A program made the position numbers and the translations under genes. A stretch of 57,500 bases of DNA from Cristatella mucedo (lineage: Eukaryota > Bryozoa > Phylactolaemata > Cristatellidae): positions 1-57,500 of the forward strand of contig WPIO01000278.1 of the NCBI GenBank assembly GCA_009760855.2, in the 5' to 3' direction. This document shows, piece by piece, positions 1 through 12,390 of the stretch. The notes under the pieces were generated by a model. The model worked only from the letters and a program-made list of their open reading frames with translations, did not search any database and had not been told where the DNA came from. Position 1 is the first letter of the stretch. Each line of letters starts with the position of its first letter.

Positions 1-473
1 TCTATATCTATGACTCTGACCCTCCTCATTCTCACCTAACTCTGGTTCTCGCTCTCCTGGCTATCTATCTTGCTCTGGCTCTAACTCTCCCTAGTGACTC
101 TCCCCTACTCTGAGCTCTCTCCCTAACTCTATCTCTCTCTCTAACTCTAAGCTCTGAGCTCTCTTGATCTAACTCTCTCTCTATCTCTCTATAATCTCAT
201 GAGTACTCTCTCTATCTCTCTCTCTAACTGTCTCTCTGAGGCTCTTCCTAACTCTCTCTCTGACTCTATCTCTATCTCTCTAACTCTCTCTCTGACTCTC
301 CCCTAACTCTATCTCTCTCTCTATACTCTCTCTCTAACTCTCTCTCTCTCTAGCTCTATACTCATGACTCTGACCCTCCCTCTGACTCTCCACCTAACTC
401 TAGTTCTCTCTCTCTCTCGCTCTCTCTCTTACTCTAGCTCTAACTCTAGCTCTCCTGTGACTCTACTCTGGCA

Positions 474-735
474 CTAATATAAATATACAATTATAAGTAA
501 TAATATGATATGTACGATATATAATATGATATATATGGACATATATGCTGTAATATGTATCATGCTGATCTGTCTCTGTCGAGAATATGACATGCCATGA
601 GCATATGCACAAATAAATGTATACAGAATAAATGAATATGCTTGAGTCTGATATGTCATGTATGTACCATATGCTGTGAACAATGATATAGATAAATATG
701 CGAAATGCGATATCATACTTTGTCTCTGTAACTCT
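474..735. other. AT-rich island inside the CT field
   Basis: About 260 bp of ATATGATATATATGG-like sequence with abrupt edges against CTCTAACTCT repeat on both sides. The clean fields at 30-35.7 kb and 45-51 kb hold no such island. It is either a real insertion of degenerate AT repeat or a sequencing artefact; I favour artefact, because similar islands in copies A and B sit where copy C has pure CT. Confidence 0.6.
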
Positions 736-1724
736 AACACTAATGCTCTCTCACTCTGACTCTAACTCTCTGGCTACTGTATCTGTGATCTGGCCAAATA
801 TCCTCTGACTCTCCCTACCTGGTTCTCTCTCTGGCTATCTGTCTTGCTCTGGCATCTGGCTCTAGCTCTGGATCTCCCCTAACTCTATCTCTCTATCTCC
901 TAACTATCTCTCTCTAACTCTGATATCTATTACTCTGACCCTCCCTCTTACTCTCCACCCTCCTCTAGTTCTCTCTCTCTAGCTATCTATCTTACTCTAG
1001 CTCTAACTCTAACTCTCCCTGTGACTCTCCCCCTAACTCTAGCTCTCTCCCTAACTCTCTCTCTAACTCTCTCTCTAACTCTCTCTCTCTAACTCTCTCT
1101 CTAACTCTCTCTCTCTAACTCTCTCTATCTCTAACTCTCTCACTCTAACTTTCTGACTCTAATTCTCTCTCTGACTCTAACTTTTTAGCTCTCTGAACTC
1201 TCTCTCTCTGACTCTAACTCTATCTCTCTCTGACTCTAACATCTCTCCCTGAGCTCTAACTCTGGCTCTCTCAGACTCTAGCTCTGGCTCTCTAACTCTA
1301 ACTCTCTCTCTCTAGCTCTCTCTAACATCTCTCTCAACTATCTCTCTCTAGCTCTCTCTCTAATCTCACTCTAACTCTCTCACTCTAGCTTTCTGACTCT
1401 AATTCTCTCTCTGACTCTAACTTTTTAGCTCTCTGACTGACTCTACACCTAACTCTAGTTCTCTCTCTCTCTAGCTATCTTACTCTAGCTCTAGCTCTAG
1501 CTCTCTTAATCTAACTCTTTCTATACTCTCTTAATCAACTCTCTCTCCTGTCTCTCTCTAACTCTCCTAACACTAGATCTCTGACTCTAACTCTCTCTCT
1601 CTAACTCTATATCTATGACTCTGACCCTCCCTCTGACTCTCCACATATCTCTAGTTCTCCGTCTCTGGCTATCTATCTTACTCTGGCTCAACTACTCCCG
1701 TATATCTCCCTAACACAAATCTCT

Positions 1725-1990
1725 GTGCTCTATCTCTCTGCTGACTCTGACTAGCAAATATTTGATCTAACTCTCTATCTATGTCTGTAATATATTGATC
1801 TAAACTAATATATGAAATGTATATGCTATAATACTGTACACAAACAATATGCGTCTCTGTCTGTCTGCAATATATATGCTCGATCTAATACAAATGCTGA
1901 CTCTTATATATGACAATCTATATACTCTAAATATATATGTCTAGCTCTATGTCATGAGCACTGACATACATACGATATCCACTCAACTCT
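1725..1990. other. AT-rich island inside the CT field
   Basis: Interspersed AATATATGAAATG, CAATATGCG and similar sequence between damaged CT repeats. It shares ATATG/GATATAT vocabulary with the islands at 474-735 and 3,400-3,735 but no alignable sequence is evident. Smaller patches of the same kind lie near 2,110-2,170. Confidence 0.5.
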
Positions 1991-3399
1991 AGTTCTCTCT
2001 CTCTGGATATCTATCTTGCTCTGAGCTCTAACTCTAGCTCCTGTGACTCTCCCTAACTCCTGGCTCTCTCCTAGCTCTCTCTGGCTCTCTCTCTATCTCG
2101 CTCTAACTCTCTGATAATATCTGCTATGTATACTGTATGTGCAAATATGTCTGATATATGTATCTATCTCTGGCTATCTATCTTGCTCTAGTATCTAGCT
2201 CTCTCTGTGACTCTCTCCTAACTACTATCTCTCATGATAGCTACAAGCATATCTTAGATCTAACTCGTCTCTCTATCCCTCTCTCATAGCTCTCCTAGCT
2301 CTCTCTCTAATCTCTGATATCTGTGATCTCCCCTGACTCTATCTCTCTCGCTAACTCTCTCTCTGATCTCTAACACTAGCTCTCTCCTCTAACTCTAGCT
2401 CTCTCTAACTCTATATCTATGACTCTGACCTTTTCCTCTGACTCTCCACCTAACTCTAGTTCTCTCTCTCTCTATCTATCTTGCTCTAGCTCTGGGCTCT
2501 GGCTCTAGATCTCCCCTAACTCTATCTCTCTCTATCTCTCCTAACTCTCTCTCTCTAACTCTATATCTGCTGATCCTGACCTCCCTCTGACTCTCCACCT
2601 AACTCTAGTTCTCTCTATCTAGTGTCTGTCTTGCTCTCAAAGCTCTAGCTCTAGCTCTCCTGTGACTCTCCCTGACTCTAGCTCTCTCCTAGCTCTCTCT
2701 CTAGCTCTCTCTCTCTCTCTCGCTCTACTCTCTAGCTCTCTCTCTCTAACTCTCTCTCTCTCTAACTCTCACTCTACATTTCTGACTCTAGTTCTCTCTC
2801 TTACTCTAACTGAGCTCTCTGATGGATCTAGCATCTCTCTCGACTCTAACTCTATCTCTCTCTGACTCTAACTATCTCTGCTCTGACTCCAGCTCTGGAT
2901 CTCTGACTCTAGCTCTGGCTCTCTCTCTAACACTGGCTCTCTCTAAACTCTGGCTCTCTGACGACCAGCTCTACTGACTCTAGCTCAGTGCCTCATATAC
3001 GAGCTCTCTGGCACATATATCTCTGAGACTCTGACTCTCTCTGACTCTGGCTTTACTACACACTCTGTTTGTCTCTGATATGCTCACGATACAGATATAT
3101 ACGATCAGCATACCTATATATATATCTGATCCCTGACATATATATCTGCAGCTACTGCCTGGCTCAGAAACCAATCATAGCTCTCTCTCCTAAAGCATCT
3201 CTGACTCTATCTCTCATGCTACTCTCTCTGACTCTGGCTCTGACATCTCTATGCACTGGATCTCTGACTCTGCCTCTCTGGCTATCTGTGTCTTGACACG
3301 ATATCTACGATACTCACCCTGGCTCTGGTTCTCTCTACTCTAGACTGTCTATCTTACTCTAGCTCTGCTCCTACTCTATCTCTCTGCTAACATACAAAA

Positions 3400-3735
3400 G
3401 CAATATGTCAGTCTCTAATATATCTCTCTCTATCTCTCTCGTATAGCTCTCTTAGTCTAGCTCTCTCTCTAATCATATATCTCGCTAATCACATATACAT
3501 GGCTCTATCTCTTATATATATGCGATATGTATATATGTGATAATATATGTCTGATATATACAATATACAATGTGAATATATAAGTATATATGGCTCATCG
3601 AGTCTGAAATATGTTACTGATATATATGATATGTATACTGTATGATATGATTTGATCTGCTGATATATGTATATATAATGTGCAATATGTCTACAATATA
3701 TATGACTAAATGTAAATGTCTGATATGATGCACTC
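3400..3735. other. AT-rich island near the end of the CT field
   Basis: About 330 bp dominated by GATATATG, TATATATGTG and TCTGATATAT, bounded by CTCTCT sequence. No internal period longer than a few bases is visible. It has no counterpart before the bodies of copies C and D. Confidence 0.55.
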
Positions 3736-3879
3736 TCTGATCTCTATCTCTGTCTCTGTCTCTCTCTGTGACTCTCTCATCTGCTCTGAGACTCTGTATC
3801 TGTGATCTGCTGGCTCTCCTGCTCTATAACTCTAGTGTCTGTCTCTCTGAGATATCTATCTTGCTCTAAGCAGCTCTCT

Positions 3880-3925
3880 GCTTTAATATGACTCTGCGTT
3901 TGAGCTCTGCTAATGTAGCTCGCTC
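3880..3925. repeat. Remnant of the 11-bp CTTTAACTCTG array, copy A
   Basis: Two to four damaged copies (CTCTGCTTTAATATGACTCTG and following) stand where copies B, C and D carry the 11-bp array. The following sequence (AAGCTCTAACACTGGCTCTCTGTC) matches the array's right flank in C and D, which fixes the homology. Confidence 0.5.
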
Positions 3926-4119
3926 TTAACTGTGCTAGCTCCTGAGAAGCTCTAACACTGGCTCTCTGTCTCTAACTCTATACTCTGACTATATCTCTGT
4001 CTAACTTTCTCCTCTGAGAGCTCCTCCTTTCTGACTCCCAAGCTCGCACTCCTAAATAAACTCTCGCTTACTAATCTCTTATCTGTAACAACTCAGCCTC
4101 TCCTTCCCTGTAAACTCTG

Positions 4120-4312
4120 TTAAGGGATTTTCATTTTTTTTCCCCTTTAATATAGTCCCGTTACTTTTTTTCATGAAACGTTAAAAATATTGGTTCCTAG
4201 TTTTTGTTTTTTTCTTTTAGCAGGGGAGAATATTGTCCCTTGTGGGAAGCAACGGTGGGTTTGAAGGAACCCTACTCAGCTTTTACCTATCTCTTGCTCT
4301 ATTCCCTCTATC
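4120..4312 (+). repeat. Conserved core of cassette 1, copy A
   Basis: Matches the copy C core at 35,969-36,120 with many extra bases: AGGGATTTTCATTTT, a CATGAAACGTTAAAAATA stretch, TTCTTTTAGCAGGGGAGA, an AATTTCCTTGTG equivalent reading ATTGTCCCTTGTG, then GGTTTGAAGGAAC and TCTTGCTCTATTCC. It is about 40 bp longer than in C through scattered insertions, several in homopolymers. An AT-rich tract (4,312-4,375) follows. No coding potential. Confidence 0.8.
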
Positions 4313-4384
4313 AAAATATATATATCTTAATTATTTGTACAAATTTATAATTTATTATTAATACCTTTTTTTATGTTGTCTCGA

Positions 4385-5460
4385 TCAGTATGGTTTCCCG
4401 GCCTAGTCTGTGCGGCAGTTCGCCTGTGTCCGTCTATTTTTCGCTAGATCCGCGAGTCCTACGGCGTCCCCCCCCCCTCCCTTTTCGCCAGTCCCTCCCC
4501 CCGCGGGCGGTGCCTCACCTCAGCCGTAGAGCTGGCGGGTGTCGTTCTGGAATCGTCTGCTCTGGCAGGTGGTCCGCTAGGCGTGTGTCTCGCTAGCTGG
4601 TGTCTCGTCCATAGCTCTTGGTTGTCTCGCTAGCCGGGGTCCGCTAGTGAGGTGTCTCACGCTAGCGGTCTTCGCTTAGGGCGGTCTCTACGCTAGCGGC
4701 TATCGCAGCGTCTACGTCGTCGGTTCGTCGCTGACGGTGTGTGTTCGATGGGCGGTGTCGCGCGCGGTGTCTCGCTCGTATAGCTCTAGCGGTCTATCTG
4801 CTAGCGTTCTGTCTCGTTTTGCGTTCCTCTCTCGTTTGCGGTCTCTCGCTTGCGGTAAAGCTCGCTTGCGGTTGCAGTCCTCTTGTTAAAAAAAAACGTC
4901 TCTTCGCTAGTGGATCATTCGCGTGGCGGGACTCTCTCTAGCGGTCTTGATGCCCAGATCTGTCTGGCTCTCTCTTCCTGGATTCTACTCACTAGCGCGG
5001 TCCTCTCGTTTGCAGTATCTCGCTGCCGCCGTTTTTTTTTCGTACGGTCTCATTATGGCGGTCTGGCGGTTCCTTTTTCATGGTATCTCTCGCTAGCGGC
5101 CTGGCGCTAGCGGGCTAGCGGTATCTCTGTACCGGTCTGTAGCAACTGGTTCTCTCGCTAGCGGTTATTCGCGGGCCGAGCCTCTCTGGCCTGGCTGGCG
5201 TGTCTCTTTAACGGATTCTCGCTAGCGGCCCTCTCGCTGGCGGTCATTCGCAGGCAGTCACTCACTCTGGCGGACTCTTACCGGCGGTTTTTCCTCGTTG
5301 ACATGCTCTGGCTGGCGGGTCTCTTGCCGTCGGGTCTCTCGCCACCAGTCTGGCGGCCTCACGCTTGCGGTCTCCCACTGACAGTATGGCAGCTGGTGGT
5401 CTGTCTCTTGTGGCCTCTATCCGTGTTTCAGTGCATCGTCGTATAGGACATCGGTCGGCC
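4385..5460 (+). repeat. CpG-rich GCTAGCGG minisatellite zone of cassette 1, copy A
   Basis: Degenerate tandem of CTCGCTAGCGG / CTCGCTTGCGG words, corresponding to 36,180-37,145 in copy C. The regular 14-bp array seen in C and D is scrambled here (4,560-4,860), with homopolymer runs such as a C-run near 4,470. The right end keeps the conserved block of about 80 bp (CTGGTGGTCTGTCTCTTG to GGTCGGCC) that precedes core 2 in every copy. Confidence 0.75.
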
Positions 5461-5622
5461 AAGCTGACACTAAGTTTAGCATTTTCCTTTTCTTATATAG
5501 ACGTAATTTTCACGGAAGTAAGAAATAATGTTTATTGTTTTTTAGCAGGAAAGATAATTTCCTTGTGATAAGGGTGGTTTAAAGGAACTACCAGCTTCTA
5601 TCACTTGTTCTATCTACTATCT
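5461..5622 (+). repeat. Conserved core of cassette 2, copy A
   Basis: Begins AAGCTGACACTAAGTTTAG (GAGCTGAC in the other copies) and runs through ACGGAAGTAAGAAATAATG, TTTTTTAGCAGGAAAGATAA, TTTCCTTGTGATAAGGGTGG and GGAACTACCAGCTTCTATC. It differs from copy C by only a few bases, so it is less damaged than core 1 of this copy. Confidence 0.85.
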
Positions 5623-5648
5623 TATTGTTATATATATATTTATATATG

Positions 5649-5679
<31 letters not shown>

Positions 5680-5712
5680 TTTTATTTAATATATTAAATA
5701 TTATATCTTCTT
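5623..5712. repeat. AT-dinucleotide tract after core 2, copy A
   Basis: Alternating TA sequence with a short TTTATTTAATATATTAAATA segment, the same arrangement as 37,311-37,390 in copy C. The only complexity is the palindromic TTTAATATATTAAA. Confidence 0.85.
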
Positions 5713-6044
5713 CTGTCACATTGGTCGCTCCTTGTTATAGGTCGCTAGCCTCTATAAATTCGCTCGTCGCTCGTCACAATCGCTAGTCGACGGCGGTTTT
5801 CTCTTCGGCAGTCTCTCTCGCTGGCTGGGGTCTCTCACTGGCGGTATGTAGCTGGCGGCTTGTAGCTGGCGGTATGTAGCTGGCGGCTTGTAGTTGGCGG
5901 TATGTAGCTGGCGGGCGTCTTTCCTGGCCGTCTTTCTGTGGCAGTCCTCTCTCTTCTGCTTCTGGCGGTCTCACGGTCTCTTGCTGCTAGCGGCCTCGCG
6001 CGTGCGGTATCTCGCTCGCAGTATGGAGGTCTCTATTTTACGCA

Positions 6045-6330
6045 AACGACATCTTCTCCGACTGCCGACTATGGCACGTCTTTTTCAGTGGTTCTGAACT
6101 GCTACTTCTATGCTACTCACTACCTCAACTGCTCTCCTAACTCTGCTATGCTTCCCACTTTTCTGTTTGTTGCGTGAGACGAAGTCTGTTGGCTACCGAA
6201 TGCGTACCGAAAGCCGCTTAGGCTGTGAGTGCGCTATACAAAACTCTCCTGCGTAACACACCCACCTGGTCTTTATGACTTTGTGGTCACCGACGGAGAT
6301 ATATTACATTACATTACATTACATTTAATG
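6045..6330 (+). mobile_element. Retroelement-3'-end-like fragment with (ATTAC)n tail, copy A
   Basis: Non-repetitive sequence from CATCTTCTCCGACTGCC through TGGCTACCGAATGCG, CCTGGTCTTTATGACTTTG and CACCGACGGAG into four ATTAC repeats. Unique sequence running into a short tandem tail is typical of LINE or SINE 3' ends of L2/CR1-like groups, but I cannot name a family and see no protein domain. The copy has a few extra bases relative to C. It sits at the same place in all four units, so it was present before the array amplified. Confidence 0.45.
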
Positions 6331-6510
6331 GTCACTCGCTAGTGGGTCTCTCGCTAGCAGTCATTCGCGGGCCGTCTCTCTCTCTCTCTCTCTCTGGCGG
6401 TCTCTCTCTGGAGGTCTTGTAGTATTTCTTTAACGTTTTTTTTCGCTAGCAGTCTCGCATCTTCGTAGTTGCGAGTTCTACTCTTCCTTACCGTCTCTTC
6501 TCTCTATCCG

Positions 6511-6530
6511 TCTCTCTCTCTCTCTCTCTC

Positions 6531-6587
<57 letters not shown>
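6511..6587. repeat. (CT)n microsatellite, copy A
   Basis: Pure CT interrupted once near 6,531 by CCTCCTC, between a TTCCTTACCGTCTC flank and TGGCGGTC. The same locus is 55-86 bp long in the other copies. Confidence 0.9.
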
Positions 6588-6589
<2 letters not shown>

Positions 6590-6935
6590 CGGTCCACTTA
6601 TCTGTTCACTATAGCAGTCTGGCGGTCCCTTTTCACGGTCTCTTGCTAGCGGTCTCTTGCTATCGGTCTGGCGGTACCTCTTTTATGGTCTCTCGCTAGC
6701 TAGCTCTCTCTCTCGCTGGCGGTGATTCGCGGGGCAGTCACTCTCTATAGCGGTCTCTTACTGGCAGTTACTCTAAAGCAGGCTCTGGCTGGCGGTTCTC
6801 TTGCCGTCGGTCTCTCGCTAGCAGTCTGGCGGCTTCTCGCTTGCCGTCTCTCACTGAAGGTATGTAGCTTGTGGTCTATCTCTTCCGGTTTCTATCTGTG
6901 TTTACTTGCATGGTCATTTAGGTCATACGTCGGCC

Positions 6936-7096
6936 GAGCTGACACTAAGTTTAGGATTTTTTACTTTCTTAAATTGAAGGCATTACGAAGGCAAAACTTT
7001 TTTTTTATTTTTTTCAGCAGGAAAGAGAATTTCCTTGTGATGATTACCAATAATTTGAAAGAACTACCAGCTTATTTCTCTTGTTCTATATTCTAA
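6936..7096 (+). repeat. Conserved core of cassette 3, copy A
   Basis: GAGCTGACACTAAGTTTAGG, then TTAAATTGAAGGC, a T-run ending TTTCAGCAGGAAAGAGAA, TTTCCTTGTGATGATTACCA and GAACTACCAGCTTATTTCTC. It is closely related to core 2 except for the middle, where the GGAGGTAAGAAATAAATG segment of core 2 is replaced by a GAAGGCAAAA stretch. An AT tract (7,097-7,155) and the TTATAGGTCACTCACCACTA block follow. Confidence 0.85.
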
Positions 7097-7254
7097 CATA
7101 ATATATATATATAATTTAATATACATATATATATATATATATATATAATATTACATATTACTGCTTCCTTCGACACTAGCTTATTGTTATAGGTCACTCA
7201 CCACTATAATTATAAGGTCGTTCGTCGCTATCGCTAGTCGACGGCGGTCTGTTG

Positions 7255-8706
7255 ACCCAATGGTAGATCTTTCAAACAGCAGGTGTTGCAGGAAACTTAT
7301 ACCGCTGATAAAAAACTTTTTAGGCGTCTTTCTTGCATTCCTTCCAGAAATCTATATCCTTTAGTGGTATAAGTCTCAAAGGGTACTTCGTTAACCGCTG
7401 GTACATCTTTTAAACCCGCCGGCTTTTCGAGTAAGTTATCTTCCCTGCACAAACCATTACGCGTCTTGTCTTCCATCAACGCATATTAATTGTGTCCTAA
7501 TAAATAATATCATTACCACTCTGGTAGATGCGTTATAAACCGCCAGGCGTTTCAGGTTACTTATCTGCCCTGCTGAAACTATTTTCGCCCGTGTTTCTTC
7601 CAGAAAGATATATCCTTTAGTGTTAAGATTTACTTAAGAACTACTACTCCGTTAGATCCTGCTGGTAGAAGCCGTCAAACCGCAGTAGTTCCGAGTTAAG
7701 TTATTTGCCCTGCTGAAATAACCATTTACGCATCTTTTCTTTCGGAAATATACATCCTTTAGTGTTTATAAATTAGTTTCTCATAAAATACTTCGATAAT
7801 CATGCTGGTAGAATCATCAAAAAGATCAGCGTTCCGAGGTATAGAGTTGTTTACCCCTACCCCGCTAACACTATTTTCGCGTCACGAATTATTATATCCT
7901 TTAGTTGTATACATAGTCTACATTAAATATTGTATCTTACATATGTACTAACCTATTATAACCCACTGGCGTTCGTCGGAGGTTTAAGTTTATCTTCCCT
8001 CCTTTAAACCACTTTTACGAGTATCTTTTCTTCTAGAAACTGTTGAAACTTGTATCCTTAACGCGATAACTATTGTGTGTCAAAAAAGATGGTATTTATT
8101 AGGCCGCAAGCCCGCATGCCGATGCAAACAAAAGCGCAGCGCAGGCGTTCTTCCCTGCTAAGACTTGTTATTGGTTACTTTGTTTTCATTGGAAGTAATA
8201 TGATCCTTAATAGATCATGTTATCATTAATTTAAAATATAATACAATGTCCTTATTTTCAATTATTACTTCGCTAGGGTCCCGCTGTTGGAAACCTGTTA
8301 ACACCCGCCCGGCCTTCGTAGTTAAGTTATCTACACTGTTCAACCACCATTGAACGGCGATCATTTTCCTCCGGAGCAATATCCAATCCATGATCCCTCT
8401 TCTTTCTTTACATTAGAATAGGGCTGTGCTTGCAATAATTTTTATTTTACCTGAGCAAGGATCTTGGATGCTCGCAGGGCTATTAACGTAGGTTTAAGTA
8501 ATCTACTAATAAAACCATTTACTCGTTCTTTTTTGGAAAAATATCCTTAATGGTTATAACAAATCTCTTGAAGTGATGATTATCCTACTGGTAATACCAT
8601 TCCACCCACAGGCATTTTGAAGGGTTATCTCTTCTAATAAAAACCATTGACGGCGCCTTTTAAATATATATCCTTTACCTTTATAAATCCTCTCATATAT
8701 ATTTAA
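7255..8706 (+). repeat. 130-bp satellite array (about 10 units), copy A
   Basis: Starts CCAATGGTAGATC and recurs about every 130 bp with CGAGTAAGTTATCTTCCC, AAACCATTTACGCGTCTTTT and ATATATCCTTTAGTG words. Copy A is about 150 bp longer than the 1.30-kb arrays of C and D through many small insertions (for example in the fourth, sixth and seventh repeats). Minus-strand frames such as 7,297-7,479 only read across individual repeats and are not maintained. Confidence 0.85.
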
Positions 8707-11225
8707 GTTCCCGCTCTCTGTGGTTTCCGTTCTTACCATCTCGCCCTCTCCTGCTCTCTTCCACTCACTTTTAACCTCACTTGCTCTTTTTGATTCGCTC
8801 CGATATATACTTCTTGATTTTAAGCTCTTCTTCTCTCCATTTAAACTGTTTCGTTTCTTGAGCTATCTCTTTCTGTTATGTCATTTGAGCTATATCTCTC
8901 ACTCAGTCTGTTAATAAAACATATATATATATCTACTATATCACTCTGTTTCAAACATATATATATAACTTGTCTCCAAATTTATGTCGCTTTCTCTGCT
9001 GTGATGTACTCAGCTTTGTCTCTCAGCTCTGTAAATATCATAGATATCTATTTCTGATTATTCACTGTATCTCACTCTCTCTCTCTCACTCCTACTCTCT
9101 CGCTCTCTCGCCCTCTCGTTTCTCTCCTTTCCCTCTAGCTCTCTCTCTCTCTCTCTCTCTCTCTCTTCATTCGCATTTCGTGAGACTCATAATATCTTTC
9201 GCGCATCGCTACTCTTTGTACTAGCTCTCTGATATATCTAGTGCTGTCTCTCTCCCGCTCGCTCCTCCCTCTTTTCTCAGCTTCTCTCTCTTGCTCTCGC
9301 TCTCTCTTGCACCCTCGCTTTCTTGCAGGCTGATTTTTCTCTTGCTCTCGACTCTCCACCCTAGCTCTCTTTTTGCCGTTTTCTTTTTCGCTCTATTTTG
9401 CTGTCTCCTTGTTTTCTTTCTCGCTCTCTTCTCACTCCCAGTTCTCCCTCTCTCTCTCTCACTATCTTTTCTCGCCCTCTCTCAGCTTGCTCTCTTTGCT
9501 TTCTCTCTCGCTCTCTTTGTCTCTCTAGCTTTCTCTTCTCGGCTCTCGATTCTCTCTCACTCGCTCGATCTCTACATTTCTTTTGCGTTTCATGCTTGTA
9601 GCAGATATCAAAGACTGTATCTCATGTCTCTTGATGTGTAAACATATACGATATATAATATAAGCTTGCTCCATATATGCCTTTAGGTGCATACTGGTTT
9701 GTCTCTGGTTTTTCTGTTTCATCTGTCTATCCCCCGTTCGCTCTTGCTCCATCAAACAAACGATGTCTCTCTCTCGCTGTCACTATCTCGATCTTTCTGT
9801 CTCGCTCTCCTCTTCCCCTCGGTCTTTCTCTTTCTCGCTCTCGCTCGCTTTTCTCTTATAGTTTCAGGTCTCCTATCTCTCTCTGGTTCTCAGCTCTTTT
9901 GTCAGTTCTTGTCAGTACGCTCTCGAGTCCTGCTCCTCTCTCTCGTGACCTCTCCCTCTCTTTGCTTATGCTTGCACGCCCTTGCTCACGTTTCTCTGCT
10001 CCTGCTTCTTGCTCTCCAGAACCACTCTCTCCGTTGCTCAAATGTCTCTCGCTCGCTCTGCTCCTTTCCAAACATCTCGCTCACCGCTCTCGGTCTCTTA
10101 ATTGCGGTCTACTTGCATCTCGCTTTGCTCTCAGCTCCACTCTCTCTCTCGCTGTCTTTCTCTCTACTCTCTCTCTAAACATACCTCTATCTGTTCTCCA
10201 GCCTCGTCGTTTTAGCACGATATGGTTCTTTCTCTCAGCTCTCTCTCTGGCCTGTCTCTTTGGCTCTCTCTCTGAGCTTACTGACTTGCTAGCTCAGTCT
10301 GTCTCTCTCTCGCGCTTGCCATATAAATATATATATAAACAACGTATCTCGCTCGTTCTCCTCTTGATATAAAGCATTCTTCGCGTGCTCTCAATAAGAT
10401 CTGTCTAACTCGGCTCTGTATCTATGCAAAAGCAACAGCACATATAATATATGCGTTTTCTCCTCTCGCTTGCTCTCATCATTCTATCTTGCTCTTGCTT
10501 TCAACATTCTCTCCAATCTCATGGCTCTCTCTCTCTCTCAACATAAAACAAACAAACCTGTTGCTCTCCTCTTTGCTCTCATCCTCAGCTTGCTCACTCT
10601 TACTCTCTCTATCTGTTTCTCTCTCTTGCTCCTCCACAGAGTTGTCTCTGTCTGCTATCTCTTAGGGTCTATCTCTCTAGCTCTCTCTCTCTCTCTCTCT
10701 TTTAGCCACAAACAAACTCTCATATAAACAAATCACTAACGCTCTCTCTGCAGCATATACTGTCTCAGTTTCTCTCAGTTGCTCAGCTTACACTTTCTCC
10801 TTTGCTCTCTATCTTCATTCTCTTGCTCTCTTATTCTCCGTTCTCTCTAATTTGCTTCACAGATCTCTTTCTCTGGTTTCACTCCACTCCTGACTCTTGC
10901 TCTCTCTATCTCTCCTTTCTCACTCTTGCTCACTCTCGCTCTCTCACTCTCTCTTTCTCCACTCACTCTCATAAAGGCTCGAGTATAAACAAAGCACTCT
11001 GGCTCATCTATATCTACAAGCTATGTTCCACTTGTCTCACTCTCTTGCTCTACCAAATAACAATTTCTCTCTATATCCAATAGATCTCTCCTTCTTTTCC
11101 ATTGCTCTTGCTTTCGCTCTCTCTCTCTCTCTCTCTGTCTCTCTTTATCTCTCTCAGTTCTGTTAGGTGCAATTCTTTCCACTCAGCTTGCTCTCATCCT
11201 ACTCAGTTCTCTCATACTTGCTCTC

Positions 11226-11735
11226 TCTAAAAATATAAACATATATATATATAAAACCACAAACGAGCCACTCTGTCATTGTCATATATAAACTTAAACA
11301 TAGTCAACATATATATATATATCTCTTTTTAATATCTATATAACCAAACAACAAACTTATACTGTCTAACTTATATATTTTCTCTCGTATATATAATAAC
11401 ATCAGTTATCCTTTATATAACATACTTTATATATAAAATATATATTGCGACAACATAAACACTCAACATATATAATCTTGATGCAAATACAATAATATAT
11501 ATATATATAAGTATATCTATATATCGCTCTCTGTCGATAAACATATAAAACCAACAATAAATAACATGCAGGTTCATAGTAATATGGAAACAATATAAAC
11601 AAAGCATGTACATAAACTGTGAATGGAATTGATATCACTTCAATATATATATAATATCTTGTATATGAACATATGCTGTGTAAACAAATAAAAATATATA
11701 TGTAGAAATAATATGAAATATAGTGGTAAACATGA
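11226..11735. other. AT-rich island replacing CT sequence, copy A
   Basis: About 510 bp of ATATATAAAC-type sequence. Left flank TCATACTTGCTCTCTC and right flank CTCACTCTCTCTTGCTCTCA align with copy C near 42,735 and 43,318; the C interval between them is about 580 bp of CT repeat. The island therefore substitutes for CT sequence and does not interrupt it. Copy B has a similar AT island at the same place (25,570-26,185). Confidence 0.65.
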
Positions 11736-12239
11736 TCGCTCTCACTCTCTCTTGCTCTCACGCTCTGCCTTATTCTCTTAGTCCACTCTTTTACTCGCTC
11801 TCTCTGAAATCTCACTTTCTCCTCTTTTTCTCTCTGTGCTCCAGTTCTCTCTCTCTACTCTGGCTCTCTCTTGCTCTTCTCACTCTATGTTTTCTCTCTC
11901 TCGCTCTTAGTTTCAGCTCTTTCCTCTCCCTCCTTTATCTCGCTCGATCCCTCCATCTTTGTCGTCTCAATCTGGTTTATCTGCGTGCTGATGTCTTTCC
12001 AGCAATCCTGCTGTCATCTCGGCTGCATAACATAACAATCGTCATCTCTCTCTCTGCTCAGCGCATCTGTATTTGCTCTCTACATGGCCTCTCTGGTAAG
12101 CAAATGGATCCATCTTGATGTAAAACCATATATCACTCAAACTTTTGCACTCATGTTTCTCTCTGCTCATATATCTTAGCTCTCATTTATCTATATCCTT
12201 TAGTCTCTATTATATATTTTGCTTTCTTTGTGTTCGCCC

Positions 12240-12293
12240 TTGCGTTCATTTCTCTACTACAGCATCTTATATAACAAGCTTGATGTAATATAT

Positions 12294-12331
<38 letters not shown>

Positions 12332-12390
12332 TTTGTTCAGCAATATATAAATAGTATATAACAATTAGTATATTTATATATGGTTATATA
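12240..12390. other. Short AT-rich island, copy A
   Basis: Contains ATATATATAT runs and GGTTTGTTCAGC between CT-rich flanks. It lies where copy C carries CT repeat around 43,900 and has no equivalent there. Confidence 0.45.

Larger units (their letters stand above)
1..3879. repeat. CTAACTCT-type pyrimidine field, tail of the preceding macrosatellite unit
   Basis: Nearly continuous CT-rich sequence punctuated by TAACTCT, TAGCTCT and GACTCT. It contains recognisable but damaged copies of the block around TATATCTATGACTCTGACC (for example near 360, 1,605 and 2,405) and one copy of the CTCTACATTTCTGACTCTA marker near 2,770. Compared with the clean equivalent at 45,261-51,237, many TA steps read TG (CTGGCTATCTGTCTTG instead of CTAGCTATCTATCTTA) and several AT-rich islands interrupt it. 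No coding region is supported; the small open frames are fragments of the repeat. Confidence 0.85.
5713..6935 (+). repeat. GCTGGCGG/GCTAGCGG zone of cassette 2, copy A
   Basis: Opens with the block TTATAGGTCGCTAGCCTCTA and CGCTAGTCGACGGCGGT, followed by GTAGCTGGCGG repeats alternating between TATGTAGCTGGCGG and CTTGTAGCTGGCGG (5,840-5,915). It then holds the (ATTAC)n-tailed fragment (6,045-6,330), a (CT)n tract and more GCTAGCGG words. Two to three overlapping short open frames here are not consistent between copies. Confidence 0.8.

Noticed and set aside
11402-11815. 137-residue minus-strand frame rich in Tyr and Ile
   Set aside because: It lies in an AT-rich island that is probably a sequencing artefact and has ATATAT-derived composition.
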